NCBI GenBank assembly: GCA_963693365.1
Contig: CAVNZM010000003.1
Coordinates: forward strand, 8,494,001-8,558,000
Reading direction: 5' to 3'
DNA: 64,000 nt
Source of the DNA: Amoebidium appalachense
Taxonomy: Eukaryota > Ichthyosporea
A program made the translations under genes and the position numbers. The notes below the pieces were generated by a model. The model saw nothing but the letters and a program-made list of their open reading frames with translations, did no database searches and was not told the DNA's origin. Numbering within the stretch: the stretch's first letter is position 1; each line of letters starts with the position of its first letter. Positions 1 through 26,293 of the stretch are shown here, in pieces.

Positions 1-1496
1 GCAAAGAAATTGACGATGGCGGAGGAGATTGCAATGAAGAAACTGAAAAAGAGTGCGGTGAGTGGGCCCTCTTAAAATGATGTGATAACAAGAATCTAAC
101 TGTATTTTACGGTTTGCATGAACCTTGGCGTCGCCTTTTTTTACAATCCCCCCACCCCGTGCCTGAAAGGGCATTTTGGGTGTGCCAGTATTCTTAGTGT
201 GTCATAATGCGTAGTGTATCCTTATACTTGTATTTTGTGTTCTGTTTCATTCTGTTTTGGGCTTCGTGTTGAAGGATGAACACATGCATGGAAGAGCACA
301 CAGTGCGCGGTGGCACACAAGCAAAGGTATGCATCTCCATACATTCTTACCTTTTCACCTCTCTCTATCATTTTCCCGCTTTCCGTTCCGTTTACCACTG
401 TCGCAACCAGCACATTCTTTTATGTTGACCGCTTACTTGATTACCTCTCACCTTTAACCCCACAGGGGCCACCACCAGAGTCGGCCCCATCGGCAGCTTC
501 GGCTGGGGCTGGGGCCGGGGCTGCCCCTGCTGGCGGATCAGGTGAGGTTTTTTTCCTGTTCTTTTTTTGTCGTTTTTTTTTCTTTTTCTTTTTCTTTCTT
601 TTTTTTTTTTTTTTTTTTGGGTGGTGGTTTTGGTGGTGGTTGTAGTGTGTGTGTGTGTGTGTGTGTGTGTTGGGGGGGGGGGGGGGGGAGGGGGGGGAGG
701 GGGGGGGGGGGGGGGGGGGTCTTGCTTCAGGTGATGTAGATTGAATTACAGGGTTTCAGCTTGAGGGGGGTCTCTTACGAAAGGTGCTCTCAGCAATTTC
801 TGCCTATCAGAGGGGTTTACCTGAAACCCCTATGTCTTTACTGCAATTTCCAATACAAGGATTTAGGAATTAGGAAATAGGCTGGTGTTGCAAATGGTTA
901 AAGCTGAGAAGGATTTACGGGGTGGTTTGAAGGAAGTGGTTTAAAGCGAGCAATATATACGTCGTTTAGTGATTGTTTTTGTGACAAACCACAAAAATGG
1001 GAACCGTGAGTGTCTTGCCCCCCCATTCCTCTTGATCCTTCTAAGCTACCCTACTCGTCTCTGATCAAGACGGGTGACCCACCTATGTTTAAGTGAAACA
1101 GTATCTCAGTTGGATTTCGTTGACGAGGTGAATGGGTCGATACTCGGGTACTGTGGATCACTTGGGCCCCCCTGAGGAAGGGCTCTACTTATTTTGCAGT
1201 GTTTTTATGTGTGGCTTGCACTCTGCTTTGTGCGATATGAATGAGCACTTCGTACTATACAACACGTTCTAACCCTTCCCCCACTCCCCTCTCCCCTCCT
1301 CCTCCCTCCCCCTCACCCACCCACCCTTTCCCCCCCATCCGACTTCACCTGCCCCTCCCACCCACCCACCCAAATTAACCCTACCCTACCCAACCAACCA
1401 GCCAACCAAACACAATAATACGCAAACACACAAGGAACCGGACATTCGCTTATGCCTTGCACGAACGCACACACGCACGTACGCGCGCGCGCATGT

Positions 1497-1559
<63 letters not shown>

Positions 1560-4058
1560 ACACACACACACGTACCCCCCCCTTCCCCCTGCACGACCCC
1601 CTCTCCCCCTCCCCCCCCCCCCCCCCACACACACACACACACCAACACACACACACGCGCACACACACAGCCCCTCTTCCCAAGGGTCCCATGGGTGGAC
1701 TAGACCTCATGGGTGACATGGCGAAGAAACTTGCCGAACGTCGTGCAAAGGCGGGGGATGGCGGTGGTGATGTTTTGAGCAAGTTTGAGCCAAAAAAGGA
1801 GGAAGAGAAGAAGGAAGAACCCACGTTCAGGAGACCTTCTGCTTCGGGAACTCTGAATCCTCCGTCACCTGGGAGCACTCCAAAGGTGTGTGCAATTTTG
1901 TTTATGTTCATGGTGGAAGGAAAAAATAAGCAGACACTGTATTAGATGTGATGATTGCATACACACATCCACACACAAACACACACGTACACAACAGGCA
2001 CAAACACTCTCACACAGGCACGCGCGCACACACGCGTATACACTGGCACAAATTGTATCGCCCACATATGCAGGACACTCCAGCACTTGCACACGAACAC
2101 ACGCACACAGGCCATGGCATACACCTCACATGCACTTGCCTACACACACCCGCATAAGTTGCCCCCCCTCCCCCTCCCTCCTCCCCCTACCCTCCCAAGT
2201 TCAGTTGATGTTGCTGTCTGAGTTGGAGCGTCGTATATACCCTGGCTAAGGGGTCGAAACTCAGACACAATTGATGACTTGGGCCCTCCCTGAGGATGGG
2301 CTCTGCTTATGACGCATACTGTGCGCATGGCTGATGTTGCATACTTGTATGTTTGCCTTTGCATGTGTCCTGCACCATGCTTCTCGTCGTGTATGCGTAC
2401 TTCGTACCGTGTTCCGAATTCAAACCCCCCCCCCCCCCCCCCCCCCCCCCCGGCCCCTCTCTTTCGGGACTGTGCTTTCTTCCTGCCCCCTTTCTTCTCA
2501 ATAGAAGACTCTCTGGATATAGTTAGCCTTGTAGTAACCAATATCTTTTTTATATGTTAACGTCTGACTGTTTATTGGCTGCAGGGTGGGGATGTATCTC
2601 CCAAGCCGTGGCGAGCAAGGAGCACCTCAAACAGTGCAAGGTACGTATCAGTTACACCGCCTCCCTCCCCCCTCCCCCCCCCCCCCCCCCCCCCCCCCTT
2701 CTCCCCCCGTGAATACACACACACATGCACACACATGCACACACACACACACACGTCCACGCAGGCACGCAACCCCCCCTTCCCCCTTACCCTTCCCCCT
2801 TACCCTTCCCCCCTCCCCCTTCTCCTCCCTCCTTCTTCTCCGTCCCCCCCCCCCCCCCCCCCCTCCCCCCTCCCTCCGTTCTCCCTCCCATCCTTTCCTC
2901 CCCTCCCCCCCTTCCCCCCGCCCACCCACGCACCTTACCTCGGTGCCAGCCTTGGAGTTATTCTGGTGTGAAAATGTGGCTTGCACACGTTGGCTGACGA
3001 TACTGCGTGTGTGATTCTGCTTGATTTAAGTTCTTGAATGTACATTTTCCAGCTACCTAATAAAGGCAATGTTACATTAGTGGCACAACATGCACATGGT
3101 TTATAACAATACGGCACACACAGGGATGAGCAGGTGGTGACCCGTGCTGAGTTTGAGGATTTCAAGCGGGAGGTCTTGGGCGAGATCAAGAAAATGAAGG
3201 AGGAAATCCTTGCTGGTCAGTATTCAACCCCCCCCCCCCCCCCCCCCCCTCACCCCCTTCCCCCCCCCCCCCCCCTCCCCCCCCCCCCCCCCCCCCCCCG
3301 GCTGGAAGATAATGGGTTTTTGTCAAGTGCCGCTGCACGTTATGTCTGGTGTTTCTGGGTTTATGTTATATTGTGGTGATTATTTGTGCTTGATTCGTGC
3401 TTCTAATGTGGATGTGTGTGTGTGCGTGCGTGTGTGTGTGCATGCGTGTGTGCTTATTCCTTCACCTTCTAATGAACTCACTCCCCCTCACCCCCCCCCC
3501 CCCCCCCCCCTGAGGATGGGCTCTGCTTATTATGCATACTCTTTATGTATGGCTTGCATTCTGCATCGTGTTATCCGTTTGTTCTTGTGTACTTCGTACT
3601 TTTTGACGCATTCAAACCCCCCCCCCCTCCCCCCCCCCCCCCCCCCCCCCCCCAACTAAATAAAAAGAGGGAGAGGGAGAAGGGGGGGGGGGGGGGGGGA
3701 GAAAGGGGGATGGGGGGGGGGGGGGGTAGTGGGGGAGAGAGGGGGGGGGGGGGGGGGGGGGGGGGGGAAAGGAGGGGGAGGAGGAAGAAAAATCAATTTG
3801 TTTGTCTGCTGCCGTCATGTCTTAGACCTATCGACATGCATAGTCCTGCTTTGTGCATGTGCTTATATATATCACTGAGAATATCATATTGACACGCTTA
3901 AAGATGTCGATTTTTGTATACAGGGCAACTTAATTCGAGCTTTAGCAGAACCACTCTCACCATAGAACCCAGTTCTTTTTCCTGCTTTATTCTTTAGAAT
4001 TGTATGGTCACATGAATTGACACATTTATTCATTTTCACAGCCCTTCAACAGCGATAA
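1..4058 (+). CDS. VASP: Ena/VASP-family actin regulator, 3' part (EVH2 region)
   Basis: Six exons are visible: 1-57, 466-541, 1671-1885, 2585-2640, 3124-3215 and 4042-4058 (stop TAA). All have GT donors, AG acceptors and matching phases. Exon 1 encodes a basic WH2-like G-actin-binding segment ([13 protein letters not shown]). Exon 2 is Pro/Ala/Gly-rich. Exon 3 carries [20 protein letters not shown], which matches the F-actin-binding motif of vertebrate VASP (GGLMEEMNAMLARRRKA). Exon 4 has the SPKPW linker that follows it. Exons 5-6 encode a charged coil ([20 protein letters not shown], then LQQR) equivalent to the C-terminal tetramerisation domain. Ena/VASP proteins bind barbed ends and speed actin filament elongation at the leading edge and adhesions. 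The N-terminal EVH1 domain and main profilin-binding polyproline region would lie upstream of the window. The last coding exon is only 17 nt. The symbol denotes the family; VASP, ENAH and EVL cannot be told apart here. Confidence 0.88.
605..718. repeat. poly-T, (GT)n and poly-G tract in Ena/VASP intron 2
   Basis: A T-run is followed by TGGT-rich sequence, a (TG)n stretch (about 645-670) and a nearly pure G tract to 718. It lies shortly after the donor at 542. Its complement, (AC)n plus C runs, is at the other end of the same intron (1501-1669). Confidence 0.95.
1040..1260 (+). repeat. interspersed repeat R, copy 1 (Ena/VASP intron 2)
   Basis: About 220 bp similar to 16040-16301. Shared blocks include CTCTGATCAAGACGGGTGAC, AAGTGAAACAGTATCT and CTCGGGTACTGTGGAT, followed by a variant of the CCCCCTGAGGATGGGCTCT block. 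This is the most diverged copy at its 3' end. No coding capacity is evident. Confidence 0.75.
1501..1669. repeat. (CA)n and C tracts forming the 3' end of Ena/VASP intron 2
   Basis: (AC)29 at 1501-1558, C runs around 1577-1625, then imperfect (CA)n running directly into the acceptor CAG at 1668-1670. The last part of the microsatellite is itself the splice acceptor. Confidence 0.95.
2215..2430 (+). repeat. interspersed repeat R, copy 2 (Ena/VASP intron 3)
   Basis: Diverged copy containing GGGTCGAAACTCAGAC, TGAGGATGGGCTCTGCTTAT, a GCATACTGTGCGCATGGC variant and ACTTCGTAC near the end. It runs into a C homopolymer as the other copies do. Confidence 0.65.
3511..3653 (+). repeat. interspersed repeat R, copy 3 (last Ena/VASP intron)
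   Basis: Begins TGAGGATGGGCTCTGCTTAT and runs through TTTTTGACGCATTCAAAC into a C tract with a single T. By eye, about 110 bp are identical to 16163-16275 in an unrelated gene. This copy lacks the upstream 120 bp seen in copies 1 and 4. Confidence 0.85.
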
Positions 4059-4415
4059 GCCAGCCCAAGCAATGGTGGTATACCACCGCGGGTCAACATA
4101 TTAATTCAACTATATTCACCATTATTTTTTTATTTTTTTTTAAAAAAAAAAAAAAAAACCTAAACCAAAAAAAAATAAGTTAAGGTGCTGTTTGAAATCT
4201 GTTTTTTGAAGCAGGTTTTTGTTGTCTGCCTGTTGCCTAGCTTTAAAGTTCTTAGCCTCACGAGAAGTAGTTATTCTTTTGTACGAAGGTGTTGTTTGAG
4301 CCGTTTGTCGCTTGTACATGCGTTTATGCATGGTGATGGTTATACTTTGGTTATACTTCATTTCCTGTTGTGTCTGCAGGCTTCGCTGCGTATACTATAG
4401 CACGATGGTTGGTAG

Positions 4416-4648
4416 CACGCAGATGCAGCCTGATGAATACATTCACACACACACACTGCACGCAATATCATGAACAAACACGCAGATGCAGCCTGATGTA
4501 TACATTCACACACACACACTGCACGCAATATCATGAACAAACACGCAGATGCAGCCTGATGTATACATTCACACACACACACACTGCACGCAATATCATG
4601 AACAAATTCACACACACACACTGCACGCAATATCATGAACAAACACGC
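4416..4648. repeat. 63-bp minisatellite, about 3.5 copies
   Basis: Units start at 4416, 4479 and 4542 with CACGCAGATGCAGCCTGATG. Each contains a short (CA)n and TGCACGCAATATCATGAACA. The last unit is partial and repeats the CA/TGCACG half once more. Differences between copies are single bases and CA length. It follows the end of the Ena/VASP gene. Confidence 0.93.
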
Positions 4649-5344
4649 CTTTACGCTCACACATGCACATTTGGGCACAGATTAATACCGCATGCTCATA
4701 CACACAGTCTTTTTCATCGCAAATTGGACATTCCCATGCAGATGTTTCAGTGTACACTTGAGCTATGTGTAGGGGCTCTTGTAATAAAAACGGATTTTTC
4801 CAGTTTCTTTTTATGGACGATACGATCGAACCGGATTCGATCTGGACCAATCATTAATACTCGTATCAAGGTCTGGATAATAAACGTAGGTGGTACAGCA
4901 CACACTTCTGGCTATGTAACTGCACATTGAACAGTCAAAGACGACGTTGGTGCTATAGAATCGTGTGCTCTAGAGCTGTGTTCTAGGATATGAGAAATAA
5001 GGATTACGATCTCAATTACGTGATGCAAAAAAACAAATAGAAAAGAGACTGTCATGCACGCAACACATGCCCAAAGCTTAAGTTGCCCAAATTTTTGTGC
5101 ATGTGCTAATATGCACATAATATTAACTTACCAGTAGTAAGACGCTGGAACTTCCTAGTCCCCCCCGGCTCGCCCTCCCCCAACCACCACCACCACCACC
5201 ACCACCATTTAGACCCTTCTCCCAAAATAAACGGTGAACTAGTAATTCTGCCTTATAAGGCTCGACACCAACATTTTCTATTGGCAGAGCCTCGGACCGC
5301 GGCGACCCACAAGTACGCAACCCTTTTTGCATCTCTCAGTCCCT

Positions 5345-5396
<52 letters not shown>

Positions 5397-5888
5397 GGTG
5401 TCTGTCTCTCTCTCTCTCTCTCCCCTCCCCGCCTCCCCCCTCCGCCCCCCCCTCTTTCTCCCCCCCCCCCCCCCCTTTCTTTCTCTCTCTCGCGATCGAG
5501 TTCCCTGCTCCTTCTCTCCACCCGGGTAGGACTGTCTCTCCGAGTCAGACTTTACTCATCCTCTCTTTCCCTCGCCCCCTCCAACCCACCGTCGTCTCCT
5601 CCTTTTCGTGCACGTTCTTTGACAATGTTTAGGTGCTCCTCGAGGACGTCCCTGTTTTCCTTCGATTCAAAGTTTTGTTTTTCATGGCATAGCATTTGTT
5701 CATAATTTCCCTCACCCCTGCCTCCTTGACCCTCTAGCCTATAGATCTAAGCTCCGGCCTGGCTCGCCACCCCACACGTGCACCTGTATAGATAGACCAT
5801 ATTGTCGTAGGTAGCTCAGCTTTTCCATTCATTTTAACATGTACATACCCGAGCACGAAAACATTACGCTAAATGTTTTACCTTTGGC

Positions 5889-5983
5889 TGCTACCTTCTG
5901 AGGTAGCTCTTATTTTTCAAGGGGACACGGACGTCCGACCCGGAGAGCGCCTGATCACGTGACACACCTGCCCTTGAAAAATA
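5889..5983. repeat. nested inverted repeats (possible MITE or structured RNA)
   Basis: A small perfect hairpin, GCTACC-TTCTGA-GGTAGC (5889-5906), is followed by a 13-bp perfect inverted repeat: TATTTTTCAAGGG at 5911-5923 and its complement at 5971-5983. The 47-bp loop contains the palindrome CGGACGTCCG. No target-site duplication was established, so its nature is undecided. Confidence 0.5.
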
Positions 5984-7426
5984 GACGTCGATTTATTCGT
6001 ACATAGCTAGAGGGCATATAGTCAGTACGTGCCAGTACCTTTGGCAATATTGGCGCCGAACAGAATCATCGGATTCGATTGTTGAAAGAACGGGGAGGAG
6101 GGTAGCATTGGCTTAAGCTTTGTTGTTGTTGTTTTTTTTTTGGGGGGGGGGGGGGAGAGGGGGGGGGGGGAGGGAGGGGGGGAGGAGGGGAGGGGGGGGG
6201 AGGGGGGGGAGGGGGGGGGTTTGGACCCATTCGCCCGGCGTTTAAAAGGTGCACGTGGGTCCCCCCGCCCCACCACCCACATGAGTAGGGGGGGGTAGGG
6301 GGGGGGGGGGGGGGGGGAGAGAGGGAGGGACCCACCCATCCCACAGGCTGCCATCATGTGACTACATCTGATTCAGACAACCTGATCATCTGAGTAATTA
6401 TATAGTAGCGGTTTACCTACATTCCCAAAACGCAAACCGTTGCTAGTTAATGTGAGTCCTACCTGAAACTCGGACTACATGTCGTACGGTAATCCGTGAC
6501 CCCTCCCCCCCCCTCCCCCCCCCCCCCCCCCCCCCACCACCACCACCACACGCACCCCCCTCCGCCTCGCACTCCGGATCATGTCTCCAATAATTATCGC
6601 CCCACCGCGTGAACACACATACACACACATACAAACCATTTGCTTCACACGTACCGGCACAACCATGTACCACACACGCACACGAGGTGCACAAACTCTG
6701 ACCAGCGATGCGCACCCGACATTATGACATGCATGAACATGCATATACACTTACTCACACCGCACCGTATACACTCCGCTCCACACAGTGGCAGATCCGC
6801 ACATGAACACTGCACGATGAGCATGATAACCATACCCAAATAATTCAAAGTTAAGAAATGACTGACCGTTACGGTAAAAAAACACAGTCTTTGGTGGGTG
6901 GAAAAGAGATGTTGAATTTGGCCACGATCACGCGCACGCACACGGGGGTGGGGGTGGACTGGGGTGGGGATGGGGGTGGGGGTGGGGGTGGGGTGGGGGG
7001 CCCGGGGGAAGGGGGGGAGGCCCTGGGGAGACCTGGTGGTGGTGGTGGGGGAGGGAGGGGGGGGATCGGAGGACCCCGGGCCCCTTCCCCCTCTCCTCTC
7101 CAATCCCCCCCCGCCCCCCGCCCCGCCCCCCCCCCCCCCTCCCCCCGTTCCCTCCCCCTCCCCCCCCCCCCCCCCCACCCTCCCTCCCTTCGAGAGCGGG
7201 GACGCACCACCCACCTCTGCGGCTACCTTGGAGGGGTTGGGGGCGGGGGGGGGGGGGGGGGGAGGGGGGGGGGGGGGGGGGAGGCCTGAGCAGGGGGAAG
7301 GGGCCGTCCACCCAACCCCGAGGAGGGGGGTACCACCTAGGAGGGCACGTCGATATTTACTACTCAGCCCCCCCCCGCCCCCCCCCCCTCGATTCAACCC
7401 CCCCCCCTCCCCCCCCCTCTCCGTGC

Positions 7427-7461
<35 letters not shown>

Positions 7462-7854
7462 TTCAAATCCAAAAATCCCTTGCAATTATAAATTGGCGCA
7501 GAAAATCTTTTGCTTGAAGTTCAACGAGCACTGTATTACACGTAATTCAAATCATAGAACACTGAAACAAAAGTCGTAAGTTCCGTTTGCTGTCATATGC
7601 GTCTTGAACAAGCACAAGAAGAACTTCAAAACAAGTAAGTAAGAATTCACCATCATCTCCCTGGATTTGTTTGCGTGCGCCGTACGCGTGCCGTCCCGTG
7701 GCCAAATCTGGATACCCATCCTAGCTAGTAGGCCTTACCATGAATCTTTCTATAGATAGTCGCCAGTACTTCACAGTATACAGTATTACATTGTACACAA
7801 TCAAGCAAGTGCAATCGACACATGTGCTAAGCCCAAGTCACAAACCAATACATT

Positions 7855-8163
7855 TCAACGATCACCGGGGCAGCAGGCGTCGAAGCCGCACCAGGGGGGA
7901 TCCTGCATATTATCGGTAGGGCCAGCTGCCTCTGCACTGGACTCAGGGGGGTATTCATACGTGAGGCATTCCACGTCACGCTCCACAGGGCGCCAATTGC
8001 AACAATACGTGTCACCCCACGATCTCCGTATGTCCACCCACTCGTCGCAAGTAACGAGGTGTGCACCACCTACGTGCGGCTTGTTTGAGTCTGCAGTGGG
8101 TGCTGCGATGGTGGACGCCAAAAAAGTCGGCGCAGCCACTGCAAGGGAAAGGAAGGGTCCCAT
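7855..8163 (-). CDS. candidate small secreted cysteine-rich protein (102 aa)
   Basis: An uninterrupted 102-codon frame starts at 8163 in a good context (CTACCATGG) and stops with TGA at 7855-7857. The N-terminus has a hydrophobic, Ala-rich stretch (LSLAVAAPTFLASTIAAP) that looks like a signal peptide. The mature part holds seven cysteines in the order C, CC, C, C, CC, with several Trp and acidic residues and a CCPGDR ending. It sits in ordinary-composition DNA between two repeat blocks. A TATA-like ATATAAACTT (minus-strand sense) occurs at 8331-8340, rather far upstream. I do not recognise a family. A single-exon secreted peptide or the terminal exon of a larger gene are both possible, and chance is not excluded. 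Confidence 0.45.
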   Translation of the reverse strand: MGPFLSLAVAAPTFLASTIAAPTADSNKPHVGGAHLVTCDEWVDIRRSWGDTYCCNWRPVERDVECLTYEYPPESSAEAAGPTDNMQDPPWCGFDACCPGDR

Positions 8164-9014
8164 GGTAGAATAAGCTGCGTATACGATTCACTGCTTGGAT
8201 ATGTGTGTTGAAAACTTTTGTTGATAGTTTGTGGTACACGCCGTGTACAGCTTCGTGCCCTAGTAGCTGGTTGCAAAGGAGGATTCGGAAGTCGAAAGGC
8301 AGACTGATGTTGACTGGGTCCCAAAGTGTTAAGTTTATATACCCAGTCATAGTTCTGTCTCGCAGATGATTGGACAAACTGAAACCTCTGGAAGTCTCGA
8401 TTGTCCCCCCTGAGTTGTAACAGAAGCGCGTGGGCGTATCATCATGTTCTCGCCATCAAGCCTCGAGATTATACTTCCAAAGCATAGAAAAATTAAGGAA
8501 CAGGATTAAAACAAACCCAATTCAACAACAAAAATGCGTTTATAAGTACAGTGACACCTCGTTTGTGCAATGGCATACATTTGTAAGTGATCCGCTGAAG
8601 TTTGCGATTAGGTTGTGGGGGACTCAGGCATCCCAAGAATTCCAAGATTGCCCTGATACTATTGGTTGGCTGGGTTTGGTAATTGGACCCGGGGTCTTCG
8701 AATCGACCCGACCCGAAAAAGTCCGGGCCACTCGAGTAGAGTGGTGCGCAATCAAGAGCGGTGATTGGACGGACACGCATCGTGTTTTCCCCCCAAATCT
8801 CAAATTTCTAGCGGGGTGTGTCTGATTCACGGCCATCTACATACATAGAAACACCATCTCATTCAAAACTTACAAACCCTATTTATCATGTCTGTGAAAT
8901 ATTTAATAAATGTTTGCCATAAATATACAATGATAAGAATATACAATAGTAAGAACTGGGAATACTTCCCTATCCCAAACATACATTTTCTATATAAAAA
9001 ACAAACAAATAAAA
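8164..9014. other. intergenic, ordinary-composition DNA
   Basis: Free of long microsatellites. It could contain the 5' flank of the candidate at 7855-8163. A plus-strand frame at 8430-8825 shows no domain, signal or compositional feature of a gene. Nothing else is recognised. Confidence 0.5.
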
Positions 9015-9323
9015 AATGAAATGGGCTCCTCGCCTCCGACGCAGGAGGCACCTGGTTCGAAGCCCGAGATGTAGCGCATTGGGGATCGGATGCCCTGATG
9101 GGACTCGCCTGGGTGCAGAAAAACTATGGCAATGGCTCTCTAAGCTAACTCCAACCGGGGTAGTCAAGGATCGGATGCCTTGGCTATTCCGGAAAGTTTT
9201 CTTATCTCAGTATGCACTTATTAATTGATAACTCGTGAAGTTTTTATTATCTTTTCAGTATGCCGTGCATACTTGCATATCTTTCCGTCGAATAAATCCA
9301 GTCAAAAAAAAAAAAAAAAAAAA
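9015..9323 (+). mobile_element. possible SINE or retroposed transcript with poly(A) tail
   Basis: The 5' part contains GGTTCGAAGCCC (from about 9053), a good RNA polymerase III B-box, preceded by tRNA-like GGCTCCTCGCCTCC. The 3' end has AATAAA at 9291-9296 followed after 7 bp by an encoded A20 tract (9304-9323). A genomic poly(A) right after a polyadenylation signal suggests retroposition. A clear A box and target-site duplications were not found, so the SINE reading is tentative. Confidence 0.4.
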
Positions 9324-9744
9324 GGGGGGCAACTGAAAATGACTTTAGGCACACAGAGGAGTATTGAGAGATTTTTATGAGTTGAGGTTGCAAACGTTAC
9401 CCAATCTTATTTGTTTATTATTTGCCATATATGGTAATTAGAGATCTACTTTACTGCGAGGCTCTGGCTGTTGCATGCGACACATCATGTGCCTCCGTGT
9501 CTGGTTTACCTCTCAGAGACAGAGTATGATACAGACATTTGATCATTTGCGTGAGCTTGTACTTTCGTTATTTTCTGCACACGCGTTTATATCAATAGGA
9601 CTGTGTGTTTTAGAGTCTTGTTTTGTGCGTTGAAGCACGGTGTAAATTTTTGTTTATGATAGGTTTGAACTACACGAGGTGACCCACAAAACTGTGTGAA
9701 TATCGATACCAATCTTCCCTAGTTGGGAGACGGTGTTCAAAAAA

Positions 9745-25148
<15,404 letters not shown>

Positions 25149-25987
25149 TAGCTTGCTCTCCTAGATCAACGCACACGTACATGCCCGCGTGGGCGCCGGG
25201 GGTGGGGGAGGGGGGGGGGGGGGGGGGGGGGAGGCACGCACACACCCATGCATACACACACCACACCCACACACACACACACACATCACATGCACGCACA
25301 AACACACGCGCGCGTGCACGCGCGCGCGCGCACGCGCGCACACACACACACACACATGCCCGCACACACACACAGACACGCACCATGTCCGCACACCCAC
25401 CCACTCAGCTTCAAGTATCCCGACGTGCAATGCCACCGTGCAGACACACACGCACGCACATGCCCTTGCACGTACATACTCACATGCACATTATATGCAC
25501 CCCCCCACACACAGAAGAGCGCACACAAGCTGTGGTGGCAGAGGTTTTTTTATCTACTCGCCCGGCTTGTTGTGCTCATATGATCAGCTATGTTAGTTTG
25601 ATCATTCGATACATCTTTAAGAAGTTCGGAGAATGTGCAGGTTGATAGGTTGTTTTCCAGTGAACCATTAATACCTCTTAGTCTATGAACGAAATGTGTG
25701 TCTTTAGAGTTGCCCACATGCAGCTATTGGTAGTTGTTTTATGTTGCGACTTGTAAATAGATAGCAATGTGTCGTCTGCAGGTCGGAAGGCACATTAACA
25801 CTAAGAACACCGTGCTCGATATTTAAGTAAAGCTTTATCTTTAAAGATGAAGTTTTTTTAATGTCAACCACCATTGTGCTGGAAGTGTTGCCACGACCTT
25901 TTACTGAACCAACGCACTTGGATGAGTCATCATGAAAATGCACAAGCACCCATACAGGCACGCGGGTAAATCGGGCAGGCGGGCAAT

Positions 25988-26030
<43 letters not shown>

Positions 26031-26293
26031 TTGAACAATAGGCTAGGGTAGCGTGGTGGTGGGTGGTGGTGGGCGAGGCCGGGGAGGGAGGGGGGGGGGG
26101 GGGGGGGGTAGGGGGGGGGGGGGAGTCAGGAGTACTTAATGCAAACCTCAATGTAAAGCATGTGGGAATGTAAGTCAAATAAGTTTGCTTGCAAGTTCGA
26201 GCAAAGTTTAGCCAGTTTAATATTTGTGTTTGATGATAAATTTATCTGGGTTACCGAGACCAATCATGCTCATGCAGTATGCAGCAAATGCAG

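Larger units (their letters stand above)
4059..7854. other. intergenic stretch without recognisable genes
   Basis: Holds the AT-rich 3' flank of the Ena/VASP gene, the 63-bp minisatellite, unrecognised unique DNA (4650-5160), a CT-rich block (5347-5480), unique DNA with an inverted repeat (5640-6110), G tracts (6140-6320), C tracts (6495-6535) and a long G-rich then C-rich block (6940-7460). The long frames through 6645-7472 are low-complexity artefacts. I see no convincing exon. Confidence 0.6.

Noticed and set aside
4416-4648. CRISPR-like array
   Set aside because: Units are contiguous, near-identical tandem copies without unique spacers, in a eukaryotic genome.
8430-8825. Plus-strand frame of 131 codons
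   Set aside because: Ordinary composition but no domain, signal, splice support or start context. Left as unannotated.
9040-9110. Functional tRNA gene
   Set aside because: A B-box-like GGTTCGAAGCCC is present, but I could not fold acceptor, D and anticodon arms around it.
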